The notes: generated by a model from the letters alone, not told the origin. A stretch of DNA of 64,000 nucleotides from Paracoccus amoyensis (GCF_014490725.1 NZ_JACOQL010000004.1:124001-188000); one strand, 5' to 3'; positions 18,097 to 26,861 are shown, numbered from the stretch's first letter. A program made the numbers and translations.

Positions 18097-19196
18097 GTCG
18101 TTTCTCTTGCGCGTGCTGACAATGCCGGGACGGGGCCATAAACGCGCGGCTGATCCTGAAAACGTGGGGCAGGGGCCGGATAGGTGACAGGACCATGCGG
18201 CGTTTCCACCGTGATGCGACGCAAATGCGGATGCTGTGCCAGGCCCGCCATATCATTGACATTGGCAAATGCGATATCTGCGCGGGACAGTGTCGCGATG
18301 GCATCATCGGCATTGAGCGACGCAAAGGCATCGGCCAGCACCGCGTCCGTCTGCGCCCGGTTCGCGACGCGTGCCACATTGGTGGCGAATATCGGGTCTT
18401 CGCCCAGTTCGGACCGCGCCAGAAATATCCGGGCCAGCTTGCGCCATTCACGATCACTTTGGACCGAGATCAGGATCTGTTGCCCGTCCTTGGTGTCAAA
18501 GACGCCGTAGGGCGCAATGGAAGGGTGCCGCATACCCAACCGTTTCGGGCTTTTCCCGCCCTCGTGGTTCAGCAGCGGCACCGTCAGCCAATCTGCCATC
18601 ACATCAAACATCGAGATGAAGATATTTGTGCCCTTGCCGGTCATGCCGCGCTGAATCAGCGCTTCCAGAATCGCGGCATGGGCGGTGGCGCCGGTGGCGA
18701 TGTCGACGATGGAAATGCCCACACGCGCCGGTTCATCCGGGCCGCCGGTGATCGAACACAGGCCTGATTCCGCCTGAATCAACAGATCGTAGGCTTTGCG
18801 ATCAGCCATCGGCCCATCCTCGCCATAGCCCGAGATTGAACAGGTGATCAGGCGCGGGTAGTCGCGCATCAGCCGGTCAAAATCAAAGCCCAGACGTGCC
18901 AGTGCGCCACGCTTCAGGTTTTGGACCAGCACATCTGCGCCGGCCATCAGATCGGCCAATGCGGCTTTGCCTTCGTCGGTGGCAAGGTCCAGCGTGACGC
19001 TTTCCTTGCCCCGGTTCAGCCAGACGAAATAGCTGGATTGGCCATTCGCCACATCGTCATAGCCGCGGGCAAAGTCACCCTCGGGCCGCTCGATCTTGAT
19101 GACGCGCGCACCGGCGTCGGCCAGACGGCTGGTGGCAAAGGGGGCTGCAACGGCCTGTTCGATGGCAATGACGGTCAGACCTTCCAGCGGGGTCAT
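18093..19196 (-). CDS. CaiB/BaiF family CoA-transferase (itaconate CoA-transferase candidate)
   Basis: 367 residues from the ATG at 19196, which overlaps the acyl-CoA dehydrogenase stop (ATGA); a longer frame to 19418 exists but lies inside that gene. Class III CoA-transferase features: LEGLTVIAIEQAVAAPFATS at the N-terminus, VVxIERPEGD-like RVIKIERPEGD, SGYGEDGP, and catalytic Asp165 in SIVDIATGA. These enzymes move CoA from a donor such as succinyl-CoA to a carboxylic acid through an aspartyl anhydride. In this operon it would activate the dicarboxylate. Confidence 0.85.
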   Translation of the reverse strand: MTPLEGLTVIAIEQAVAAPFATSRLADAGARVIKIERPEGDFARGYDDVANGQSSYFVWLNRGKESVTLDLATDEGKAALADLMAGADVLVQNLKRGALARLGFDFDRLMRDYPRLITCSISGYGEDGPMADRKAYDLLIQAESGLCSITGGPDEPARVGISIVDIATGATAHAAILEALIQRGMTGKGTNIFISMFDVMADWLTVPLLNHEGGKSPKRLGMRHPSIAPYGVFDTKDGQQILISVQSDREWRKLARIFLARSELGEDPIFATNVARVANRAQTDAVLADAFASLNADDAIATLSRADIAFANVNDMAGLAQHPHLRRITVETPHGPVTYPAPAPRFQDQPRVYGPVPALSARARETT

Positions 19197-20359
19197 CAAA
19201 ACGACCTCGGCAGACCAAGGACATGTTCGGCCACATAGGACAGGATCAGATTGGTCGATATCGGGGCAACCTGATACAGTCGGGTTTCGCGGAATTTGCG
19301 TTCGATATCGTATTCGCAGGCAAAACCGAACCCGCCGTGGAATTGCAGGCAGGTATTCGCGGCCTCCCAGCTGGCCTTGGCCGCCAGATATTTCGCCATA
19401 TTGGCCTGCGCGCCACATGGCTGATGCGCGTCATAAAGACGACAGGCCTCGTGACGCATCAGATTGGCCGCTTCGACCTCGATAAAGGCTTCGGCAATGG
19501 GGAATTGCACGCCCTGATTTTGTCCAATGGGACGCCCGAACACGACGCGTTCATTGGTGTATTTCGTCACCCGGTCGATGAACCAATAACCGTCCCCGAT
19601 ACATTCCGCCGCGATCAGCGTGCGTTCGGCATTCAGCCCGGTCAGAATGTATCTGAAACCCTGACCCTCTTCGCCGATCAGATTTTCCGCGGGAATTTCA
19701 AGATTGTCGAAGAAAAGTTCGTTGGTTTCGTGATTGACCATGTTCAGGATCGGGCGAACCTGCATTCCCGATGCCATGGCCCCTTTCACATCGACCAGGA
19801 AAATGGACAGCCCCTCGGTCTTTTTTGCAACGTCCGACAGCGGCGTGGTGCGGGCCAGCAGGATCATCAGGTCGGAATGTTGCACCCGGCTGATCCAGAC
19901 CTTTTGGCCGTTGATGACGTATTTATCGCCTTGCCTGACTGCTGTGGTCTTGATCCTGGTCGTGTCAGTGCCGGTCGTGGGTTCGGTCACGCCCATACTT
20001 TGCAACCGCAATTCACCGCTGGCGATCCGGGGCAGGTATTTCTGGCGCTGCTCCTCGGACCCGTGACGGATCAGGGTGTTCATATTATACATCTGACCGT
20101 GGCAGGCTCCGGAATTGCCACCGGCGCGGTTGATTTCTTCCATGATGACACTGGCTTCGGTCAGCCCAAGGCCGGACCCGCCATATTCTTCCGGGATCAG
20201 GGCGGCCATCCAGCCAGCCTTGGTCAGGGCATCGACGAATGCTTCGGGATAGGCGCGTGCTTCATCAATCTTGCGGTGATATTCGTCGGGAAATTCGGCG
20301 CAAAGCGCACGCACCGCATCGCGGATATCCTGATATTCTGCGGATTGATGCAGCTTCAT
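19196..20359 (-). CDS. acyl-CoA dehydrogenase
   Basis: 387 residues, the full ACAD length: N-terminal helices, FAD/substrate segment LQSMGVTEPTTGTDT, GQKVWISRVQHSD, and the C-terminal helical domain with QFHGGFGFACEYDIERKFRE. The usual catalytic Glu of the C-terminal YEG motif is absent; by hand alignment Pro366 is there (LYQVAPIST). A Glu245 in GLNAERTLIAAE stands where isovaleryl-CoA dehydrogenase has its base, so an IVD-type enzyme is likely. Coupled to the CoA-transferase by an ATGA overlap. An acyl-CoA dehydrogenase is also part of the Pseudomonas itaconate cluster, where its role is unclear. Confidence 0.87.
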   Translation of the reverse strand: MKLHQSAEYQDIRDAVRALCAEFPDEYHRKIDEARAYPEAFVDALTKAGWMAALIPEEYGGSGLGLTEASVIMEEINRAGGNSGACHGQMYNMNTLIRHGSEEQRQKYLPRIASGELRLQSMGVTEPTTGTDTTRIKTTAVRQGDKYVINGQKVWISRVQHSDLMILLARTTPLSDVAKKTEGLSIFLVDVKGAMASGMQVRPILNMVNHETNELFFDNLEIPAENLIGEEGQGFRYILTGLNAERTLIAAECIGDGYWFIDRVTKYTNERVVFGRPIGQNQGVQFPIAEAFIEVEAANLMRHEACRLYDAHQPCGAQANMAKYLAAKASWEAANTCLQFHGGFGFACEYDIERKFRETRLYQVAPISTNLILSYVAEHVLGLPRSF

Positions 20360-20448
20360 CCTGTGCCCCTCTTATTCGTCGCGCCCAGTCTGTCGCACGA
20401 AGGGGGATAGATCAAATATATGATAATGCTATCGACTATAGTTTTACG

Positions 20449-20838
20449 TTATGATCGAGGCAGATATTCCGAAATCTCGATCAGGTTCAGGTCGGGGTCG
20501 CGCAGGTAGATGGACCGGATCGGCCCCGTCGCGCCGCTGCGTTCCACCGGACCTTCGGTGATGGTGATGCCCGCGTCTGTCAGGGCGGCGATGACCTGAT
20601 CCAATGGCCGATCCGCGATAAAGCACAAATCCAGTGCGCCCGGCACGGGCAGGTGTGCTTTCGGTTCGAACTCACGGCCCTTGACGTGGATGTTGATCTT
20701 TTGCCGGCCAAACCGCAGCGCCTTGCGCCCGTCGCCAAAACGGTCCAGCGCCATGCCCAACTGCCCGACGTAAAAGGCGACGCAGGCATCTTCATCGGTG
20801 GTTGTCAGCACCAGATGGTCAAGATGGTCGATCATCAT
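20449..20838 (-). CDS. VOC superfamily (glyoxalase/dioxygenase-like) protein
   Basis: 129 residues, two beta-alpha-beta-beta-beta units. Likely metal ligands are His5 or His8 in MMIDHLDHLVLTT, an acidic residue in the middle strand, and Glu in NLIEISEYL. Highly similar in layout to the short VOC proteins found in itaconate clusters. It starts 5 bp after the stop of the transporter gene, so it is in the same operon. A second ATG one codon in is an equal start. Epimerase, lyase or isomerase activity on the CoA ester is possible; unproven. Confidence 0.8.
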   Translation of the reverse strand: MMIDHLDHLVLTTTDEDACVAFYVGQLGMALDRFGDGRKALRFGRQKINIHVKGREFEPKAHLPVPGALDLCFIADRPLDQVIAALTDAGITITEGPVERSGATGPIRSIYLRDPDLNLIEISEYLPRS

Positions 20839-20842
20839 ACCC

Positions 20843-22252
20843 TCATAGAATAATGGTCAGCAACAGTGCCCAAAGCGACATCAGCACGCCCATGACCAAG
20901 ACATAGGCAAGGTTCCATTTCATCCCCACATCGCGCGCCGGTATTTTGCCAAACGACGCCACCAGAAGAACCGAAGCGGTAAAGGGTGATGTCGTTCCGC
21001 TGAGTGCCCAGCCGCCGGTAATGGCCATCACCATCGCGGCGGGCGAAATGCCAAGCACCTCGGGCGAGGGAAGCAGCGGCACCAGCAGCGATACGGCCAG
21101 AATGGGGTTCATCCCGATCTGACCCGTAAATGGCACCAGCCAGACCATCGCGACGACGATCAGTTGCGGGGGCAGGACCGTCAGATCAAGGCCAGTGCCT
21201 TGCACAGCGGGCACCAGCACGAAAGCGCCCAGGCTGCCGATGAAGCCAGCCATGAACAGCAAAACGATCTGCCCCCGGTATTTCGGCAATTCCTCGGTCA
21301 GAAACTCAGCCGCCCTTCGGACGGTTTGCTGACTGCGGGGGCCAAGTGTGGGGTTGCTTTGAACATAGGTCCAGATCAATGCGATCGCCGGGACAAGCGT
21401 CATGACCGCACCGATCACCTCGACCCCCGTGGCAACACGCAAAATCAGCGTGCCGGACACCACCACGGCCAGCAGCAGGATCAGCGGGCGCAGGTATCTG
21501 AACCAACTGCCCGTTTCAGGGATACGCGAAGGCCGTGGACCGGACAGTTTCGGCTTGAAGATCGTGTCCGTCGCCCAGCCGACGCCGATCATCAGAAACG
21601 TCGTGACCAGACAGGGCAGAACAACACCGCCCCAGCTTGCACCGGGCACCAGTGCCAGCGTTATGACCATCGAAAAGGTCAGCGGCGACCAGCACAACGT
21701 GGCCGCAAATCCGCGCTGGATCGCGACCAGCATGCGCCGCAGGCGGTGGCGTTTGATTTCGGGGTTGGTTTCGTTGGCAGTGCTTTCGACGGCCAGCGAT
21801 CCAAGCAGGGCGATGGATCCATACATCAGGATCAGGCCGAACAGATGACCGCCCAGCGTCAATGCCAGATAGCGCCGGCCGGGTGGTTGTCGGGCCAGAA
21901 AACGCCCGCACTCGATGATCGCGGGGGATCCGATGGCCGCGCTGCGCAATGCGGACAGCGCACTATACAAGGCGATGACGAAGGTGGCCGTTTCGGTCGC
22001 CTTCAACAGACCTAAGGGCCAGTCGGCATGCGTCAGCATCGCCCAGATGATCAGCACGCCACCGATGATCACAAAGATGAGTTCCTTGAGCGACACGCTG
22101 AAGCAAAAGGCCAGCACGACCAGAACCGCAACGCCGCCCGCGATGGCGGCGATGGCATGGCTGCCGCTGTATTCAAAGATGATCATGCCCAGCATGACCA
22201 CTGCAAGCAGCAGCCCGGCCATGGCGTTCAGACGCTCATGTCCTTTGATCAT
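20843..22252 (-). CDS. multi-pass membrane transporter of unrecognised family, likely dicarboxylate uptake
   Basis: 469 residues from the ATG at 22252 (the frame runs on to 22357 without a better start). Some 11-13 hydrophobic segments cover the length, with conserved-looking loops ESTANETNPEIKRHRLRRMLVA and GWALSGTTSPFTASVLLVASFGK, the latter like the re-entrant loops of ion-transporter superfamily carriers. I do not recognise the family with certainty. It is first in an operon for CoA-dependent dicarboxylate breakdown and is divergent from a LysR gene, so uptake of the pathway substrate is the likely job. Confidence 0.6.
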   Translation of the reverse strand: MIKGHERLNAMAGLLLAVVMLGMIIFEYSGSHAIAAIAGGVAVLVVLAFCFSVSLKELIFVIIGGVLIIWAMLTHADWPLGLLKATETATFVIALYSALSALRSAAIGSPAIIECGRFLARQPPGRRYLALTLGGHLFGLILMYGSIALLGSLAVESTANETNPEIKRHRLRRMLVAIQRGFAATLCWSPLTFSMVITLALVPGASWGGVVLPCLVTTFLMIGVGWATDTIFKPKLSGPRPSRIPETGSWFRYLRPLILLLAVVVSGTLILRVATGVEVIGAVMTLVPAIALIWTYVQSNPTLGPRSQQTVRRAAEFLTEELPKYRGQIVLLFMAGFIGSLGAFVLVPAVQGTGLDLTVLPPQLIVVAMVWLVPFTGQIGMNPILAVSLLVPLLPSPEVLGISPAAMVMAITGGWALSGTTSPFTASVLLVASFGKIPARDVGMKWNLAYVLVMGVLMSLWALLLTIIL

Positions 22253-22411
22253 CGCTGTCCCCCGGGGTCTTGGCTGTGGCCTTGGGCGGCCACAGATCCG
22301 TGCAGCATGCCCCGTCAAGACGGGGAATGTCCAATATGGCTTTGACAGGCCGGCCATAATTTTCCGATATGGAGCGATCGAACGCTATAAATATCAACGG
22401 GTGCAGCGCAG

Positions 22412-23356
22412 ATGATGGATATCAGGCAGCTTCGCTATTTCGTGGCGATTGTCGAACAGGGTTCATTCTCTCGCGCGGCCAAGGTGCTGCATGTGGCCCA
22501 GCCCGCCTTGTCGCTGCATGTCCGCAATATGGAAGACTCGCTTGGCGCAGAGTTGCTGTTTCGCAGTGCGCGCGGTGTCGTGCCGACAGATGCGGGCGCT
22601 ATCCTGTTACGTCACGCCCGCGCGATCCTTGACCAGATTGCCGTGGCGGGCGAGGAAATTCGCGGGCAGCAGGCCGATCCTGAGGGTGAGGTCAGGCTTG
22701 GCCTGCCCGGCACGATTGGCCAGATTATGGCCGTGCCATTAATCACCGCGGTTCATGCGCGTTTCCCCCGGATCAAGCTGCGCATCGCAGAGGCGATGAG
22801 CGGTTTCATTCATGACTGGCTGCGCGATGATCGGATTGATTTGGCCGTCCTTTATGGCAAGGCAGCAGATGGCGACATTTCAACCCGGGCGGTCCTGCAA
22901 GAGGATCTGCACTTCGTGGCCTCAGCGACGAAACCGATAGCGGCACCCGCGCATGGTGCCATTCCGTTCGCGCAATTGGCACAGCTTCCCCTGATCCTTC
23001 CCGGCCTTGGCCACGGCTTGCGCGATCTGTTGGAGCGCACGGCACAAGCGCATGAGGTTTCCCTGAATACCGCCATCGATGTGGATTCCTATGGCAATAT
23101 CAAAACCTTGGTTCGCGATGGTTTCGGTTGCTCGATTCTGCCGTTGAATGCGATCTGGGCCGAAGTGTCGTCGGGCAGCCTGAAGACCTGGCCAATCAGC
23201 GGCCCATCAATGCAGCGGATCGCCTATCTGGCCCAACCGACGCAGCGGCCATTGTCAAATGCGGCCAAGGCCGTGCTGACGCTGACACAGGAAACGCTGG
23301 TTGATCTGGTCAAGGACGGGCGCTGGATCGGCGCACAGCTGGTTTCGCATGGCTGA
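22412..23356 (+). CDS. LysR family transcriptional regulator
   Basis: 314 residues. N-terminal winged helix at 1-62 (MDIRQLRYFVAIVEQGSFSRAA, then VAQPALSLHVRNMEDSLGAELLFR), and an effector-binding domain from about 95 to the end. A short ATG-ATG start gives one extra Met. It is divergent from the transporter gene across 160 bp and would activate the 22252-17263 operon when its substrate is present. In Pseudomonas the itaconate cluster also has a LysR-type regulator. Confidence 0.88.
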   Translation: MMDIRQLRYFVAIVEQGSFSRAAKVLHVAQPALSLHVRNMEDSLGAELLFRSARGVVPTDAGAILLRHARAILDQIAVAGEEIRGQQADPEGEVRLGLPGTIGQIMAVPLITAVHARFPRIKLRIAEAMSGFIHDWLRDDRIDLAVLYGKAADGDISTRAVLQEDLHFVASATKPIAAPAHGAIPFAQLAQLPLILPGLGHGLRDLLERTAQAHEVSLNTAIDVDSYGNIKTLVRDGFGCSILPLNAIWAEVSSGSLKTWPISGPSMQRIAYLAQPTQRPLSNAAKAVLTLTQETLVDLVKDGRWIGAQLVSHG

Positions 23357-23451
23357 GGCGCGATCGGCAAAGGCCCGCGGATATGCCGGACATTGCTTGA
23401 CCGCTACACATGCAGCCTGAATAACTTCTCCATCAAGCATGGGAGGCAGAG

Positions 23452-24672
23452 ATGTCAGAGGATCGTTTTCAATGGAATACGGCCGCAAATCGCGATTGGC
23501 TGCTTGACGACGCCCGTCGGCAGTTCGCATTTTTCGCCCCTTCGCTGAATCCCTCGGGTGGGTTCGACTATCTGGACGATGCGGGTCAGCCGATCCCGGG
23601 CCAGCCGCGTGAATTGCATGCCACGGCGCGTATGGTCCATTCCTTTGCCCTTGGTCATGCTGCGGGGCTGGTGACGGATGGCAAGATCGTCGATCACGGC
23701 ATGAAAACGCTGTGGCAGCAGCACCGTGACAACGATCATGGCGGCTATGTCTGGTCCTTTGACGAGGAAGGCCGGGTTGCTCAAGGCAATAAGCTGGCCT
23801 ATGGCCACGTCTTTGTGCTGCTGGCAGCCTCCAGCGCCAAGCTGATCGGTCATCCCGATGCTGATCTTCTTCTGGACGATATTCGCGACGTGATCGAGCG
23901 CCGCTATTGGGATGCGGCCAATGCCCGGCTGAAAGAGGAATTTGCCCGCGACTGGTCGGAAATCTCGGACTATCGCGGGATGAACGCCAATATGCACGGC
24001 GTCGAGGCGTTTCTGGCCGCCCATGAGGCGACCCAGGATCGGCAGTTTCTGGATCGCGCACTTGGTATCATCCGCTTTTTTGTCGGTCAGCAGGGCGCGG
24101 CACATGATTGGCGTCTGCCCGAACATTTCGATGCCGAATGGGACACTGATCCGGCCTATGAAGGCGATCCGATGTTCCGGCCTGCCGGGACCACGCCGGG
24201 GCATTCCTTTGAATGGGCGCGACTGTGCTTGCACGCCTGGGATCTGGATGGCCGGCGCGATGTTTCCCTGCTGGATTGGGCGCGCAATCTTTACGTTCAA
24301 GCGGATCGCGATGGCTGGCGGCAGGCTGATGGCGGCGGCATCATCTATACCGTCGATGAGACCGGTCAACCCTTGCGTGAAAACCGCTATTGGTGGCCCG
24401 TGGCCGAGGCGATTGCCACCGCCGCGACCCTGCTGAAACTGGGCGATGATCGTGCATCCGATTATGCGCGTTATCTGACATGTGCCGAGGCGCATTTCAT
24501 GGATCAGCGCGTCGGCGGCTGGTATCCCGACGCTGACCGGGTTGGCCAGCAATTCACGGGCAAGCCTGACATCTATCATTCGATCCAGGCGGTGTTGTAT
24601 CCGCTGACGCCCGCCATATCGCGTCTGTCGGATGCGTTGGCGCGGGATGTCGCACGAGGGAATGCGCAGTGA
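23452..24672 (+). CDS. AGE family (N-acylglucosamine 2-epimerase-like) sugar isomerase
   Basis: 406 residues with the alpha6/alpha6-barrel signatures of the AGE/YihS group: GGFDYLDDAGQPI, RMVHSFALGH, DHGGYVWSFDEEG, GMNANMHGVEAFLA, PGHSFEWARLCL and ENRYWWPVAEAIA. These carry the arginine and histidines used for keto-aldose isomerisation. Known members interconvert mannose and fructose, or sulfoquinovose and sulfofructose; the substrate here cannot be read directly. It is coupled to the next gene through a GTGA overlap, and that gene resembles 1,5-anhydro-D-fructose reductase, so an anhydro- or deoxy-sugar pathway is suggested. Confidence 0.8.
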   Translation: MSEDRFQWNTAANRDWLLDDARRQFAFFAPSLNPSGGFDYLDDAGQPIPGQPRELHATARMVHSFALGHAAGLVTDGKIVDHGMKTLWQQHRDNDHGGYVWSFDEEGRVAQGNKLAYGHVFVLLAASSAKLIGHPDADLLLDDIRDVIERRYWDAANARLKEEFARDWSEISDYRGMNANMHGVEAFLAAHEATQDRQFLDRALGIIRFFVGQQGAAHDWRLPEHFDAEWDTDPAYEGDPMFRPAGTTPGHSFEWARLCLHAWDLDGRRDVSLLDWARNLYVQADRDGWRQADGGGIIYTVDETGQPLRENRYWWPVAEAIATAATLLKLGDDRASDYARYLTCAEAHFMDQRVGGWYPDADRVGQQFTGKPDIYHSIQAVLYPLTPAISRLSDALARDVARGNAQ

Positions 24673-25670
24673 AATGGGGATTGATCGGCGCCAGCAATAT
24701 CGCCGCGTCCAGCATGATCGGCGCATTCCGCAGCTTTGGCAGCGATCAGGTGGTTTCCGTCCTCAGCAGCAATGCCGAACGGGGTCGCGCCTATGCAACG
24801 GAACATGGTATCGCGGACGCCTATGCCGATCTGGATCGGATGCTGGCCGATCCGGCGCTGGACGCGGTCTATATCTCGACCACGAATGAGAAGCACTTTC
24901 CGCAGGCGATGGCCGCGATCCGGGCGGGCAAGCATGTGCTGTGCGAAAAGCCGCTGGCGATGAATGTCGCGGATGCCGTGGCAATGGTGCATGCGGCGCG
25001 AGAGGCCGGGCTGGTCTTTGCCACCAATCACCATCTGCGCAACGCGGGCAGCCATCAGGTGATCCGTGATCTGGTCCGGGCGGGCCGCATCGGGCAGGTG
25101 CAAAGCCTGCGGGTGTTTCACGCCATCTATCTACGCCCGCAGTTGCAGGGCTGGCGGATCGACAATCCGATGGCGGGTGGTGGCGTTGTCGCGGATATCG
25201 CGGTCCACGACGCGGACACTGTGCGGTTCCATCTGGATGAAAGCCCGGTCGATGTCGTCGCCATGACCGCCGCCACCGGTTTGGGCAAAGGGGTCGAGGA
25301 TAATGCGATGTCGATCTGGCGAATGCCGTCTGGTGTGCAGGTCTTTTGCCATGTCAGCTTTACCCATCCCCATGCCGGATCGGGGCTAGAGATCCACGGC
25401 TCTGATGGGTCGATCATTGCGCGGAATGTGATGACGCAACGCCCAACGGGCCAGGTTGAATTGCGCACCAAGGATGGGGTCGAGGTGGTCGAATTTGATC
25501 CGCGCAATCTCTATGCGCATGGCGTGGGCATGTTCCGCGAAGCGGTTGCGGGGCGGGGACGCCCGGCGGCGGATGGCGAAGATGGCATCCGATCGCTGGC
25601 AGTTGCAAATGCCATTCTTGCGGCAGGACAAACCGGTCAGCGCATGACGGTTGATTACGGCGGCATCTGA
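24669..25670 (+). CDS. Gfo/Idh/MocA oxidoreductase, 1,5-anhydro-D-fructose reductase-like
   Basis: 333 residues with a GTG start overlapping the upstream stop. N-terminal NAD(P)-binding fold (WGLIGASNIAASSMIGAFR), then EKPLAMN, the GKHVLCEKP motif with its catalytic Lys, and the C-terminal alpha-beta domain with GGGVVADIAVHDADTVRF. The opening, AERGRAYATEHGI, STTNEKH and TNHHLRNAG stretches follow the Ensifer (Sinorhizobium) 1,5-anhydrofructose reductase as I remember it. That enzyme uses NADPH to make 1,5-anhydromannitol. Cytoplasmic. A related sugar dehydrogenase is the alternative. Confidence 0.78.
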   Translation: MKWGLIGASNIAASSMIGAFRSFGSDQVVSVLSSNAERGRAYATEHGIADAYADLDRMLADPALDAVYISTTNEKHFPQAMAAIRAGKHVLCEKPLAMNVADAVAMVHAAREAGLVFATNHHLRNAGSHQVIRDLVRAGRIGQVQSLRVFHAIYLRPQLQGWRIDNPMAGGGVVADIAVHDADTVRFHLDESPVDVVAMTAATGLGKGVEDNAMSIWRMPSGVQVFCHVSFTHPHAGSGLEIHGSDGSIIARNVMTQRPTGQVELRTKDGVEVVEFDPRNLYAHGVGMFREAVAGRGRPAADGEDGIRSLAVANAILAAGQTGQRMTVDYGGI

Positions 25671-25814
25671 CCGCTGCGCAGGATTTCTTGCCATGCATTC
25701 GATGAGCGAGAACCGGCCGTGATCTGATGCGGGTGATCTGCCTGATAAAGTTTTCTTATGGCGTCGTCGCTTACATAAAACAAACGCCCCGTGCCGGATG
25801 TGTAAAAAATCCGG

Positions 25815-25842
25815 TTCACAAAAATCTTAGATGCACTAATAT
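25815..25842 (+). promoter_or_regulatory. candidate promoter of the ABC transporter operon
   Basis: TTCACA (25815-25820) and TAATAT (25837-25842) are spaced by 16 bp, about 88 bp before the start codon. The -10 box lies inside the CTAATATATCAA motif. Confidence 0.4.
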
Positions 25843-25847
25843 ATCAA
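25836..25847. promoter_or_regulatory. candidate GntR operator (copy a)
   Basis: CTAATATATCAA; read on the minus strand it is TTGATATATTAG, matching YTRR-N4-YTAG in its second half. It is one of four related words placed at promoters of the hexuronate island (others at 31207, 34613 and 38127). Confidence 0.5.
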
Positions 25848-25853
25848 TTCAAA

Positions 25854-25870
25854 GGGCCTCGATTCGGCCC
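25854..25870 (+). other. short leader hairpin
   Basis: GGGCC and GGCCC flank a 7-nt loop, just downstream of the candidate promoter and 60 bp before the permease start. It may affect leader RNA stability; there is no T run. Confidence 0.3.
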
Positions 25871-25929
25871 TGTGTCAGTCGTCAAAAGGGCCGCTGACCG
25901 CCGACATCCACGCGGAGGGGGCTGCGCCC

Positions 25930-26844
25930 ATGGGCAAATTCATCGGGAAACGAGCACTGGCCAGCGGGATATCCTTGGTCGGGCTTGTGATCCTTGTCTT
26001 CTTTCTGTCGCGCCTGACGGGCGATCCGACGGACCTATATCTGCCGCTGGATGCCTCGGTCGAGGCGCGAGAGCAGTTTCGCGAAATGCATGGCTTCAAT
26101 GATCCGCTGATCGTCCAGTTTGGCCGCTATGTCAGTGATCTGGCACAGGGCAATTTTGGTGAATCGATCCGGCAGGCCCGCCCCGCGATGGAGGTTGTCC
26201 TGCAAGCCTTTGGCTGGACGCTGCAACTGGCCGTCATCACCATGTCGCTGGTCACGGTGGCGGCGATCATCGTCGGATCGCTGGCGGCGTTCAATGTAGG
26301 GGGTGTCTTTGACCGGATCGCGACCTTCTTTTCGCTGGTCGGGGCATCCGCGCCCGATTTCTGGATCGCGATTGTGGGGATCGTGCTGTTTGCGGTGCAT
26401 TGGCACGTTCTGCCGACATCGGGGACCGGAACGGTCTGGCACTGGGTCTTGCCGGTGGCAGTGCTGTTCATCCGGCCCTTCGGTCTGATCCTCCAGGTGG
26501 TGCGCGGGTCGATGATCACCGTGCTGTCATCAGCCTATATCAAGACCGCGCGGGCCAAGGGCGTGCGGACGCGCCCGATCATCTTTGTCCACGCCCTGCG
26601 CAATGCGATGCTGCCGGTCATCACCGTGATCGGCGATCAGGCCGCCGCCATTCTAAATGGCGCGGTCGTGGTGGAAACGATCTTCGGCTTTCCCGGCATC
26701 GGCAAACTGATGATTGACTCCATCCTGCTGCGTGACTTTCCCGTGGTTTTGGCGGCAATCATGGTATCGGCGCTGGCCATCTTTCTTATGAATCTGCTGA
26801 TCGACCTTGCTTATGCGATGCTTGATCCGCGCATTCGGTATTAA
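25930..26844 (+). CDS. dipeptide/oligosaccharide-type ABC transporter permease (DppB family)
   Basis: 304 residues, about six membrane helices, with the N-terminal helix LASGISLVGLVILVFFLSRLTGDP usual for DppB-type subunits. The cytoplasmic EAA-like loop is AYIKTARAKGVRTRPIIFVHALRNAML, which contacts the ATPase. GGAGG precedes the ATG. It heads a run of permease, permease and fused ATPase. The partner binding protein is about 5 kb further on at 34759. Within a uronate island, import of oligouronides or hexarates is more likely than peptides. Confidence 0.9.
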   Translation: MGKFIGKRALASGISLVGLVILVFFLSRLTGDPTDLYLPLDASVEAREQFREMHGFNDPLIVQFGRYVSDLAQGNFGESIRQARPAMEVVLQAFGWTLQLAVITMSLVTVAAIIVGSLAAFNVGGVFDRIATFFSLVGASAPDFWIAIVGIVLFAVHWHVLPTSGTGTVWHWVLPVAVLFIRPFGLILQVVRGSMITVLSSAYIKTARAKGVRTRPIIFVHALRNAMLPVITVIGDQAAAILNGAVVVETIFGFPGIGKLMIDSILLRDFPVVLAAIMVSALAIFLMNLLIDLAYAMLDPRIRY

Positions 26845-26861
26845 AGGGGGGAGGGGCGGCG

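Noticed and set aside
23452..24672. Reading the AGE-family gene as a sulfoquinovose isomerase
   Set aside because: No sulfoquinovosidase, sulfofructose kinase or sulfo-aldolase is nearby, and its partner resembles an anhydrofructose reductase.
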